This document shows, piece by piece, positions 12,624 to 22,307 of a DNA stretch of 64,000 nucleotides. This DNA is from Symbiodinium natans (lineage: Eukaryota > Sar > Dinophyceae > Suessiales > Symbiodiniaceae). The position numbers and the translations under genes are program-made. Location: NCBI GenBank assembly GCA_905221605.1, contig CAJNDS010000309.1:22501-86500 (forward strand). Reading direction: 5' to 3'. Under the pieces are notes generated by a model, which was not told the origin of the DNA, ran no database searches, and saw only the letters and a list, made by a program, of their open reading frames with translations. Each line of letters begins with the position of its first letter. Within the stretch, counting starts at the first letter, position 1.

Positions 12624-12668
12624 CTCTAAACCCTAAACCCCAAACCCGAAACCCGAAACCCGAAACCG
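12624..12668. repeat. Interstitial telomere-like repeat (CCCTAAA-type, degenerating)
   Basis: ctctaaaccctaaacccc followed by three aaacccg units. CCCTAAA is the complement of TTTAGGG, the Arabidopsis-type telomere unit reported in dinoflagellates. It sits exactly at the left edge of the G-rich satellite array. Confidence 0.75.
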
Positions 12669-13736
12669 CATGGGGGGGGGGGGGGGGGGGTGAGAGCGGG
12701 GAGGGCGGAGCGGGCGGGCATGCACTGGTTGGCCCTTTAAAGTCATCTGATAGGGGCATGGGGCCACGGGGCCATGGGAAACGTGCATGGGGGGAAGGGG
12801 TGGGGCCACAGGGCCATGGGAAGGGTGTGGGTGGTGGCAGCCATGTGAGACATGGGGCCATGAGCTGGAGCCCCTAAAAGAATGCCAAAACATCCAGGAG
12901 GTGTGGGTGGTGGGAGCCATGTGGGATCATGGGGCCATGAGCCATGGGTGGGCATGGGGGCCATGCGATGGACATGGGAAGGGTGCATGGGAGGGAAAAA
13001 AGGTGAGAGCGGGGAGGGCGGAGCGGGCGGCATGCATTGGGGCCCTTTAAAATCATCTGAGAGGGGCATGGGGCCACGGGGCCATGGGAAACGTGCATGG
13101 GGAGAAGGGGTGTGTGGGTGGTGGCAGCCATGTGAAATCCTGGGGCCATGAGCTGGAGCCGGGGTCGAGGGCATGGAGCCGGGGTCGAGGGTATGGGGGC
13201 CATGGAATGGAGCGGGCGGAGCGGGCGGAGGGCGGGGAGAGCGGGCACTGGGGTGGGGAGAGCGGGGAGGGCGGAGCGGGCGGGCATGTATTGGGGCCCT
13301 TTCAAGTCATCTGATAGGGGCATGGGGCCACGGCGCCATGGGAAGGGTGCATGGAGGGGGAGGGTGTGTGGGTGGTGGCAGCCATGTGAGAAATGGGGCC
13401 ATGAGCTGGAGCCCCTAAAAGAATGCCAAAACATCCATGAGGTGTGGGTGGTGGGAGCCATGTGGGATCATGGGGCCATGAGCCATGGGTGCCAGGGGGT
13501 CGAGGGCATGGGGGCCATGCGATGGACATGGGAAGGGTGCATGGGGGGGTGAGAGCGGGGAGGGCGGAGCGGGCGGGCATGCACTGGGGCCCTTTAAAGT
13601 CATCTGATAGGGGCATGGGGCCACGGGGCCATGGGAAACGTGCATGGTGGGAAGGGGTGTGTGGGTGGGGCCATGAGGTGGAGCCGGGGTCGAGGGCATG
13701 GAGCCGGGGTCGAGGGCATGCGGGCCATGGAATGGA

Positions 13737-14048
13737 GATCGACAACCGACGGACATGCGGACACCAGTTTACGGTCGCCGCAGGCAAAGTCGTCGCGGCC
13801 CAGTCGGCAACCGCGCGCTTCTCGTATAAGTGCCCAAAGTGCGACGCAAAGGTCGAGTCAACCACGCGAGACGGACGCATCAACAACCGACGGACATGCG
13901 GACACCAGTTTACGGTCGCCGCAGGCAAAGTCGTCGCCGCCCAGTCGGCGACCGCGCGCTTCTCATATGAGTGCCCAAAGTGCAAGGCAAAGGTCGCATC
14001 AGCCGTGCGAGACGGACGCATCGACAATCGATGGAAATGCGGACCCAC
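13737..14048 (+). pseudogene. Zinc-ribbon-like coding fragment, 141-bp tandem period, inside the satellite
   Basis: Two full units and one partial unit of 141 bp (47 codons) begin at about 13743, 13884 and 14025. Each unit reads NRR-TCGHQFTVAAGKV, then ARFSY(K/E)CPKC, then DGRI(N/D)N. Cys-Gly-His and CPKC pairs alternate, as in a string of zinc ribbons. The frame stays open through all units with mostly conservative changes between them. G-rich satellite lies directly on both sides, with no start codon or splice context that I can defend. It is most likely a captured exon fragment from a zinc-ribbon repeat gene; I cannot name the parent. Confidence 0.5.
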
Positions 14049-14706
14049 AGTGAGGAGAGCGGGGAGGGCGAAGCGGGCGGGCATGCGCTGGGGCCCTTTA
14101 AAGTCATCTGATAGGGGCATGGGGCCACGGGGCCATGGGAAACGTGCGTGGGGGGAAGGGGTGTGTGGGTGGTGGCAGCCATGTGGGATCCTGGGGCCAT
14201 GAGCTGGAGCCGGGGTCGAGGGCAAGGGGGCCATGATGGAGCGGGCGGAGCGGGCGGAGGGGGTGGGGAGAGCGGGCACGGGAAGGGTGCATGGGGGGAT
14301 GGGGTGGGGAGAGCGTGCGTGGGGGGGGTGTGGGTGGTAGGCCATGCGATGGACATGGGAAGGGTGCATGGGGGGGTGAGAGCGGGGAGGGCGGAGCGGG
14401 CGGGCATGCACCGGGGCCCTTTAAAGCCATGTGATAGGAGCACCAGAATGCTAAAACACTCATGAGGTGTGGGTGGTGGGAGCCAGCTGGGATCATGGGG
14501 CTATGAGCCATGGGTGCCAGGGGGTTGAGGGCGTGGGGGTTATGGGATGGAGCGGGCGGAGGGAGGGGGCGGGGAGAGCGGGGAGGGCGGAGCGGGCGGG
14601 CATGCACTGGGGCCCTTTAAAGTCATCTGATAGGGTCTAGGGGCATGGGGTCACGGGGTCATGGGAAGTGTGCATGGGGGGGGGGTGAGGAGCGGGGAGG
14701 GCGGGG

Positions 14707-14806
14707 NNNNNNNNNNNNNNNNNNNNNNNNNNNNNNNNNNNNNNNNNNNNNNNNNNNNNNNNNNNNNNNNNNNNNNNNNNNNNNNNNNNNNNNNNNNNNN
14801 NNNNNN
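14707..14806. other. Assembly gap (100 N)
   Basis: Exactly 100 N inside the satellite; a fixed placeholder length, so the true distance is unknown. Confidence 1.
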
Positions 14807-17800
14807 TGGGGGCCATGGAAGGTCATGGGGCTATGAGCCATGGGTGCCAGGGGGTCGAGGGCATAGGGGCCATGGGTGGTGGGAGCCATGTGGGATCATG
14901 GAGCCATGAGCCATGGGTGTCAGGGGGTCGAGGGCATGGGGGCCATGCGATGGACATGGAAAGGGTGCATGGGGGGGGGGTGAGAGCGGGGAGGGCGGAG
15001 CGGGCGGGCATGCACCGGGGCCCTTTAAAGTAATCTGATAGGAGCGCCTAAAAGAATGCTAAAACACTCATGAGGTGTGGGTGGTGGGAGCCAGCTGGGA
15101 TCATGGGGCTATGAGCCATGGGTGCCAGGGGGTTGAGGGCGTGGGGGTTATGGGATGGAGCGGGCGGAGGGGGCGGGGAGAGCGGGGAGGGCGGAGCGGG
15201 CGGGCATGCACTGGGAGCAGGGAGGGTGGGGCGGGCGGGCATGCGCTGGAAAGTCATCTGATAGGGGTCACGGGCCATGCGAAACGCATGAGGCGTGGGT
15301 GGTGGGAGCCATGTGGGATCATGGAGCCATGAGCCATGGGTGCCAGGCGGTCGAGGGCATGGGGGCCATGCGATGGACATGGGAAGGGTGCATGGGGGGG
15401 GTGAGAGCGGGGAGGGCGGAGCGGGCGGGCATGCACCGGGGCCCTTTCAAGTGATTTGATCGGAGCATGGGGCCACGGGGCCATGGGAAACGTGCATGGG
15501 GGGAAGGGGTGTGTGGGTGGTGGCAGCCATGCATGGAAGGTCATGGGGCTATTAGCCATGGGTGCCAGGGGGTCGAGGGCATAGGGGCCATGGGGAGAGG
15601 GCGGAGCGGGCGGGCATGCACTGCGGCCCTTTCAAGTCATCTGATAGGGTCCGGGGCCATGAAAGGGTGCATGGGGGGAGGGGGGGGGAGGAGAGCGGGG
15701 AGGGCGGAGCGGGCGGGCATGCACTGGGGCCCTTTAAAGTCATCTGATAGGGGCATGGGAGCACCTAAAAGAATGCTAAAACACTCATGAGGTGTGGGTG
15801 GTGGGAGGGGCTATGAGCCATGGGTGCCAGGGGGTTGAGGGCGTGGGGGTTATGGGATGGAGCGGGCGGAGCGGGCGGGGAGAGGGGGAGGGCGGAGCGG
15901 GCGGGCATGCACTAAAGTCATCTGATAGGGTCTAGGGGCATGGGGCCACGGGGCCATGGGAAGTGTGCATTGGGGGGGGGGGGGGTGAGAGCGGGGAGCA
16001 TGCACCGGACGTGCGTCTATGAGGTGTGGGTGGTGGGAGGCATGTGGGATCATGGAGCCATGAGCCATGGGTGCCAGGGGGTCGAGGGCATGGGGGCCAT
16101 GCGGAGAGCTAGGGCGGAGCGGGCGGGCATGCACCGAGGGCCCTTTGAAGTAATTTGATAGGAGGATGGGGCCACGGACATGGGAAGGGTGCATGGGGGG
16201 GGGGGGGGGTGAGAGCGGGGAGGGCCTCTAAAGCAATCTGATAGGAGCACCCAAGAATGCTAAAACACTCATGAGGTGTGGGTGGTGGGAGCCAGCTGGG
16301 ATCATGGGGCTATGAGCCATGGGTGCCAGGGGGTTGAGGGCGTGGGGGTTATGGGATGGAGCGGGCGGAGCGGGCGGAGCGGGCGGGGAGAGCGGGGAGG
16401 GCGGAGCGGGCGGGCATGCACTGGGGCCCTTTAAAGTCATCTGATAGGGTCTAGGGGCATGGGGCCACGGGGCCATGGGAAGTGTGCATGGGGGGGGGGG
16501 GGGGGGGGGGGTGAGAGCGGGGAGGGCGGGGCGGGCGGGCATGCACTGGGGCCCTTTAAAGTCATCTGATAGGGGCCACGGGGCCATGCGAAAGGGTGCC
16601 AGGGGGTCGAGGGCATGGGGGCCATGCGATGGACATGGGAAGAGTGCATGGGGGGGGGAGGGCGGAGTGGTGCACCGGGGCCCTTTTAAAGTGATCTGAT
16701 AGGAGCATGGGGCCACGGGGCCATGGGAAACGTGCATGGGGGGAAGGGGTGTGTGGGTGGTGCTTGTGGGATCCTGGGGCGGGCATGCACCGGGGCCCTT
16801 TAGCCATGGGAAACGTGCATGGGGGGAAGGGGTGTGTGGGTAGTGGCAGCCATGTGGGATCCTGGGGCCATGAGCTGGAGCCGGGGTCGAGGGCATGGAG
16901 CCGGGGTTGAGGGCATGGGGGCCATGGGTGGGGGTCCTGCGAAACGTATGAGGTGTGGGTGGTGGGAGCCATGGAGCCATGAGCCATGGGTGCCAGGGTG
17001 TCGAGGGCATGGGGGCCATGCGATGGACATGGGAATGGGGGGGGGTGAGAGCGGGGAGGGCGGAGCGGGCGGCCATGCACCGGCGCCCTTTAAAGTAATT
17101 TGATAGGAGCATGGGGCCACGGGGCCATGGGAAACGTGCATGGGGGGAAGGGGTGTGTGGTGGTGGCAGCCATGTGGGTTCCTGGGCCATGAGCTGGAGC
17201 CGGGGTCGAGGGCATGGAGCCAGGGTTGAGGGCATGGGGGCCATGGAAGGTCATGGGGCGATGAGCCATGGGTGCCAGGAGGTCGAGGGCACAGGGGCCA
17301 TGGGTGGTGGGAGCCATGCGGAGCGGGCGGAGGGGGTGGGGAGAGCGGGGAGGGCGGAGCGGGCGGGCATGCACTGGGGCCCTTTTCATCTGATAGGGTC
17401 TAGGGGCATGGGGCCACGGGGCCATGGGAAGTGTGCATGGGGGGGGGGGGGGGGGTGAGAGCGGGGAGGGCGGGGCGGGCGGGCATGCACTGGGGCCATT
17501 TAAGACAGGGGAATGGGGAGAGGGGGAAATGCGAAACGTGCATCCATGAGGTGTGGGTGGTGGGAGCCATGTGGGATCATGGAGCCATGAGCCATGGGTG
17601 CCAGGGGGTCGAGGGCATGGGGGCCATGCGATGGACATGGGAGGGGGGTGAGAGCGGAGAGGGCGGAGCGGGCGGGCATGCGCCGGGATCTGATAGGAGC
17701 ATGGGGCCACGGACATGGGAAGGGTGCATGGGGGGGGGGGGGGGGAGGGGGGGAGGGCGGGAGCGGGCGGGCATGCATGGGGGCCCTTTAAAGAAATCTG

Positions 17801-18692
17801 ATAGGAGCACCTAAAAGAATGCGAATGGTGGCAGCCATGTGGGATCCTGGGGCCATGAGCTGGAGCCGGGGTCGAGGGCATGGAGTCGAGGTTGAATGGA
17901 AGGTCATGGGGCTATTAGCCATGGGGGCAGGGGCCATGGGAGGGAGCGGAGGGGGCGGGGAGAGGGCGGAGCGGGCGGGCATGCACTGGGGCCCTTTGAA
18001 GTCATCTGATAGGGTCCACGGCAGGCATGCACTGGGGCCCTTTAAAGTCATCTGATAGGGGCATGGGGCCACGGGGCCATGCGAAACGTGCATCCATGAG
18101 GTGTGGGTGGTGGGAGCCATATGGGGGATCATGGAGCCATGAGCCATGGGCTATGAGCCATGGGTGCCAGGGGGTTGAGGGCGTGGGGGTTATGGGATGG
18201 AGCGGGCGGAGGGGGTGGGGAGAGCGGGGAGGGCGGAGTGGGCGGGCATGCACTGGGGCCCTTTAAGCCAAGGGGCATGGGGCCACGGGGCCATGGGAAG
18301 TGTGCATGGGGGGGGGGGGGGGTGGGAGAGGGGGAGGGCGGGGCGGGCGGGCATGCACTGGGGCCATTAAAAAGTCATCTGATAGGGGAATGGGAATGCG
18401 AAACGTGCATCCATGAGTGGGAGCATGTGGGATCATGGAGCCATGAGCCATGGGTGCCAGGGGGTCGAGGGCATGGGGGCCATGCGATGGACATGGGAAG
18501 GGTGCATGGGGGGGGGGTGAAAGCGGAGAGGGCGGAGCGGGCCGGCATGCACCGGGGCCCTTATGATGGGGGGGGGGGGGGGGGGTGAGAGCGGGGAGGG
18601 CGGAGCGGGCGGGCATGCATCGGGGCCCTTTAAAGGAATCTGATAGGAGCACCTAAAAGAATGCTAATGGTGGCAGCCATGTGGGATCCTGG

Positions 18693-18846
18693 TCTTGATG
18701 ATGAAGCATCATATCCCTTCTGCAGGCCTTTTAGCTATGATCAAGTGCAGTATCTGCAAAGGGCGATTTGACTTGTGCGAGTTCACAGGTGTCTTGGCAG
18801 CATTAACCCTAAACCCTAACCTCTAATCTAAGGGTTGGTTTCCTTA
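18693..18846 (+). repeat. 5' LTR, copy 1 (154 bp)
   Basis: Begins TCTTGATGATGAAG and ends GGTTTCCTTA, without the usual TG...CA. It contains a near-palindrome atgatgaagcatcat and telomere-like aaccctaaaccctaacc at 18804-18820. It differs from the 3' LTR only near 18756 (ctgcaaag against ctgaaaag). Confidence 0.93.
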
Positions 18847-18858
18847 GGTTATGAGCCC
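18847..18858 (+). promoter_or_regulatory. Primer-binding site (half initiator tRNA-Met type)
   Basis: GGTTATGAGCCC directly follows the 5' LTR. It is the reverse complement of GGGCTCATAACC, the anticodon stem-loop of eukaryotic initiator tRNA-Met. Priming from a tRNA cut in the anticodon loop is known for Drosophila copia. Confidence 0.8.
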
Positions 18859-18959
18859 AAGGGCTCTAGGGCTTAGCGCTTAGATTAATTTCCTGGTTGG
18901 TCTAGCCTTTGCAAATCTTATTCTAAACGAGAGACATCCGAGAGTCGCTGCTGTGAGCC

Positions 18960-21900
18960 ATGGACTTGAGCATGAGGAGAGGAAGATCTCCCGCGGGCCA
19001 GACAGGCCAGACCCCTTCGTCAATGGGCACAGCTTCGAGGATGGCCTCGCCGCCTGCTACACCAGCAGAGATATCGCGAGAAGTGCGTGTGGATGAGACT
19101 TCTCTTGAGCCGAGCTATGATACATCCCAGCAGATACAAGGTGGTGAAGCGCTACAACTTGGAAGGTCAGAGGCCAGCACAGGGCAAGGGCCGAGAGGGC
19201 AAGGGCCGAGCAACTCCGAGAACGCGCAGCACTTCAACTTGAATGAGGCGTGGGAAGCGGCTCAGCAACAGGAGGAGATTTCGGTTAATGAAACTCGAGA
19301 ACGCAATAGAACGATGAGATCTCTTGATCAGAACGATGGTGACAATATGCAGATACATAAGCAACGATCTCTTGATCGGGACAACGATGAGACCGCCACG
19401 TCTTTAAGACAGACAATTTCAGGGTCCCCAGGACCAGGATCTCTTGATCCAGACGCGTCACGACGAGGATCTCTTGATCCGACCAGCGATCCACGGGGAG
19501 GTCAGTCAAGTTGGAACGCGTTGGAGGCACTACGAAGTTCTTTGAGATCAGTTGGCTTGGGAACCAGAAGTGATGAGCAGAACTTGGCAGTTGCTGGTCG
19601 TGCGCAGCAAGGGCCTGAAGAGAGGATGAGTCCTCTCCCACTGGCAGGGGCCTGCGTTGGGACAGGGCCTCTGGCAGTGCGGGAGACCCCTCAGACTCAG
19701 GGAGCTCTTGCGGCGCAGGACCTGGCACAGGTTGGGTCTAGTGGTTTAGGGGTGCGTGGTGTAGAAGGTTTGCTGTACAGGGATCCGATGTCGCATAGCG
19801 GGCAAAGCCGGCATTCAGGTAGCGAACTTGCACAACTTGTAGAGGGCATGAGCCAGATGCAGGGTCTTCTGCAGGGTGTCCATGCAAGGCTGCAGAGCCT
19901 TGAAGAAGCGCGGAGTGTGGGATCAGGTGGATCTAGAAACACTTACAGCCTAGGTAGGGTAGATATGGAAGCCTTAAGGGCACATTTTGGTGCTTTGGAA
20001 ATGGATCCATCTGCTCCTAGGAATCCGCCTGTAGCTCCAGGCCTTGATGGTAGGGAACTAGCGACGCCAGAGCATCCAGTAGAAGCCTATCCCATCCCTC
20101 TACATGACAGAACGTCGCAAGCGAGCTCCCCGATAGCAACTAGGCCGGTAGAACAACACTTTATCGGGTCACCTGACAGTTTTGGTAGCCAACCTCATGC
20201 CCCTTTAACCTCGACATTCCAAAGACCCTTGATGCACTTATGGGAAATTGATGCTGGAGTAGGCCTCAGAAGTAGGGAGAGCGCGAGCGATGGCTCCTTG
20301 GACCTGTGGGGACAAAGTAGGGGTGATAAGGGGATAGGAAAAGGGAATCCTGAACCTCGAAGCCCTGCTCCCCTCCAGGCCCCAATCAATTCCTCTCTGC
20401 AAGGCCAAGTAGGTCCCAGCATTCCGCCAGATCCCGTGCCGACTGTGGCACAAAGGACCGCTCCGGCCCAGGAGCTTACGGTGTGGATAGGGGATGTAGA
20501 GTATGAAGTGGGCTTTGAAGGGGGTAGAGCTACAGTCAAGGGAAGGGTTGATAGAGGTTTGGATTTCGGTTGCAGTAGGCCAGCGTACAGGCCGCCGTCT
20601 CCTCCGCCTCGGCCACCCCAAACAACACCGCCTCCAAGCCCCCCAGCACACGTTCCTTTTGTGCATCAGGAAATGACCGCAAGTAGTAGCCAGCAAGCAT
20701 TTGTGCCAGGAGCTTCTGTGCCTGTTCTGAGTATGTACCCACGCCCTTTGATGGAGTCTATGCCGGACATGAGAGCGCATGATGATGCTAGGGCGTATGC
20801 TCCAGATAGAAGCCGTGAAATCATGTTACCAACTCTTGAAATAACTCCAGAAGAGGGACCGCTAGCAGTAGGGGATTGGCTAACGCTAATTGCTCCACTT
20901 ATCTCGGACTTGGCGCCGGCAGCGTCGACTTGGTGGGGTTTGGTTGCAGCAGAAGCAGACCGACGCTACAAAGTGTGGCTTCAGTCCCCGCCGCTTGAAA
21001 GAGCGGCGCTGAAAGGAGCGCTCCCCGAGAATCTGCAGGAACCACGCTACATGCGGTTGGAGCAGAGGACGGTTTCGATGCTCATCAAGGCTTTGCCTAA
21101 GGATCTCTCTGAAGAACTCATATCGCAAGGGGATCTGACAACGGTTGGCGTGCTATTCAGGGTGTTGATTAAGGGTCAGCCTGGCGGGGCCAAAGAGCGA
21201 CAACTTATCCTCTCTTATCTACACAACCCAGGTGTGGCTAGTAGTCCTTCGGATGCGAACTTAAAGTTAAGACGATGGTCACGGTGGGCCTCCCGGGGGA
21301 GGCAGTTGGGTATTTCGATGCCTGATCCGTCTCTTCTTCTCAAGGGAATCGACTCGTTGATGGCGGGAGTTCTCAAGAGCTACACGCAAGCCAGCTTTAG
21401 ACTGTCCTTTGTCAGGGTACAGAGCAGCCTAGACCATGCACCCACGCTGGAGTCAGTCCTTTCGTACTTGAAGCATGTTCAGGCCGAAGCGGAGCTTCTC
21501 GAGTATGGGTTGGAGTCAGATCCCAAGAAGCCACGCGTAGCAAAGGCCACTGAGACTGATGATGTAGCAAGCCCAAACGCCCCAAACAACCCTAGGAAAG
21601 GATCTCCAAAAGGGAAGCCTAAAGGGAAGCCGAAGGGTAAAGACCAAGGGGGTTCCGGGGGTTCCGGGGGTACAAGGGAAGGGCAGGAAAATAAGCCGAC
21701 GTGCAAGGGGTACCTAACGCCGCGCGGGTGTGCTTTTGGGGATAATTGTAGAAACCTGCACGACTTTGCAGAAGCTGCTCGGCAACAAGTATGTTATGCT
21801 TGCGGAGCCACAGATCCCGCAACGAATCATCGTCGTCCTGAATGCCCTACTCTTCAAGGTCCTCAGTTCAAGAAAGGGGATAAGGGAGGCAAGGGCGGTA

Positions 21901-22307
21901 AGGGCAACAAGGGTAACAAGGGTGGGCCTCCAAAAGGAGGCAAGCCGAACATTGCAGCGGCTACAGTAGAAACCCCAGGACCTGTCATCGCCGAAGTTGC
22001 TACAAACGCATCTACACATAGCGGAAACACCTCCGCAGCTGCAGGGACATCCGCAGAGCAAGAAGCTGGTCGGGTCTTGAAAGGGATTCGTTTGGCATGT
22101 CTTCAGGGGCCCGGAGTGGCATCCTTGCAGGATGGGGGGAGTCCGGTTTCGTTTGGTCCGGTTTCGTTTGGTGCTTCAACTTCGGATTTGAAGGTCAGTT
22201 GTGGTCCGGGGGGAATTGGGGAGGTTGCTTCGAATTTACAGGAATCACCTAGAAGTAGTGAGGGCGGGGTTCCGAAATGGACTCGCCAAGGGCAGATGTT
22301 CGGTTAG
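18960..22307 (+). CDS. Gag-like protein with CCCH and CCHC-like zinc fingers, copy 1
   Basis: 1115 codons, starting at the first ATG (agccATGG) about 100 bp after the primer-binding site. The N-terminal third is Ser/Gln/Asp-rich and repeats (R/G)SLD four times at about residues 119-173, each encoded by gatctcttgat. A Pro-rich stretch lies at about 540-560. The region at about 620-860 is helical and Trp/Leu-rich and probably forms the capsid-like core (inference). A CCCH finger follows: C915-x8-C924-x5-C930-x3-H934. Then comes a CCHC-like knuckle, C945-x2-C948-x8-H957-x4-C962, and a Lys/Gly-rich tail (KGGKGGKGNKGNKGG). These would bind element RNA and form the particle. The ORF ends at 22307, overlapping the next ORF, which is -1. 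Confidence 0.85.
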   Translation: MDLSMRRGRSPAGQTGQTPSSMGTASRMASPPATPAEISREVRVDETSLEPSYDTSQQIQGGEALQLGRSEASTGQGPRGQGPSNSENAQHFNLNEAWEAAQQQEEISVNETRERNRTMRSLDQNDGDNMQIHKQRSLDRDNDETATSLRQTISGSPGPGSLDPDASRRGSLDPTSDPRGGQSSWNALEALRSSLRSVGLGTRSDEQNLAVAGRAQQGPEERMSPLPLAGACVGTGPLAVRETPQTQGALAAQDLAQVGSSGLGVRGVEGLLYRDPMSHSGQSRHSGSELAQLVEGMSQMQGLLQGVHARLQSLEEARSVGSGGSRNTYSLGRVDMEALRAHFGALEMDPSAPRNPPVAPGLDGRELATPEHPVEAYPIPLHDRTSQASSPIATRPVEQHFIGSPDSFGSQPHAPLTSTFQRPLMHLWEIDAGVGLRSRESASDGSLDLWGQSRGDKGIGKGNPEPRSPAPLQAPINSSLQGQVGPSIPPDPVPTVAQRTAPAQELTVWIGDVEYEVGFEGGRATVKGRVDRGLDFGCSRPAYRPPSPPPRPPQTTPPPSPPAHVPFVHQEMTASSSQQAFVPGASVPVLSMYPRPLMESMPDMRAHDDARAYAPDRSREIMLPTLEITPEEGPLAVGDWLTLIAPLISDLAPAASTWWGLVAAEADRRYKVWLQSPPLERAALKGALPENLQEPRYMRLEQRTVSMLIKALPKDLSEELISQGDLTTVGVLFRVLIKGQPGGAKERQLILSYLHNPGVASSPSDANLKLRRWSRWASRGRQLGISMPDPSLLLKGIDSLMAGVLKSYTQASFRLSFVRVQSSLDHAPTLESVLSYLKHVQAEAELLEYGLESDPKKPRVAKATETDDVASPNAPNNPRKGSPKGKPKGKPKGKDQGGSGGSGGTREGQENKPTCKGYLTPRGCAFGDNCRNLHDFAEAARQQVCYACGATDPATNHRRPECPTLQGPQFKKGDKGGKGGKGNKGNKGGPPKGGKPNIAAATVETPGPVIAEVATNASTHSGNTSAAAGTSAEQEAGRVLKGIRLACLQGPGVASLQDGGSPVSFGPVSFGASTSDLKVSCGPGGIGEVASNLQESPRSSEGGVPKWTRQGQMFG

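Larger units (their letters stand above)
12669..18692. repeat. G-rich satellite array with higher-order structure
   Basis: About 6 kb of strand-biased, G-rich repeats. Recurrent words are ggggccctttaaagtcatctgatagg, ccatgtgggatc(c/a)tgg, ggccatgagctggagccggg, gtcgagggcatgg, gagcgggcgg and runs of 8-20 G. The words recur in a partly fixed order, giving higher-order blocks of several hundred bp (compare about 17.8 kb with 18.66 kb and 43.06 kb). Long open frames on both strands (P/H-rich or G/W-rich) are translations of the repeat. The array is broken by a gap (14707-14806), by the zinc-ribbon-like fragment (13737-14048), and on the right by the retroelement. Confidence 0.9.

Noticed and set aside
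13302-14411. Long open frames (up to 369 codons) on both strands of the G-rich array
   Set aside because: Compositions are P/H/A or G/W/M repeats that follow the satellite unit in several frames at once; no start context, no domains. Only the zinc-ribbon-like part is kept.
18693-18846. Reading the repeated 154-bp segments as a CRISPR-like or tandem repeat
   Set aside because: They flank a coding element with PBS, polypurine tract and target duplication, so they are LTRs.
20195-20780. Antisense frames of 114-184 codons inside gag, ORF2 and Pol of both copies
   Set aside because: They are exact shadows of the sense ORFs, repeat identically in copy 2, and show no family features.
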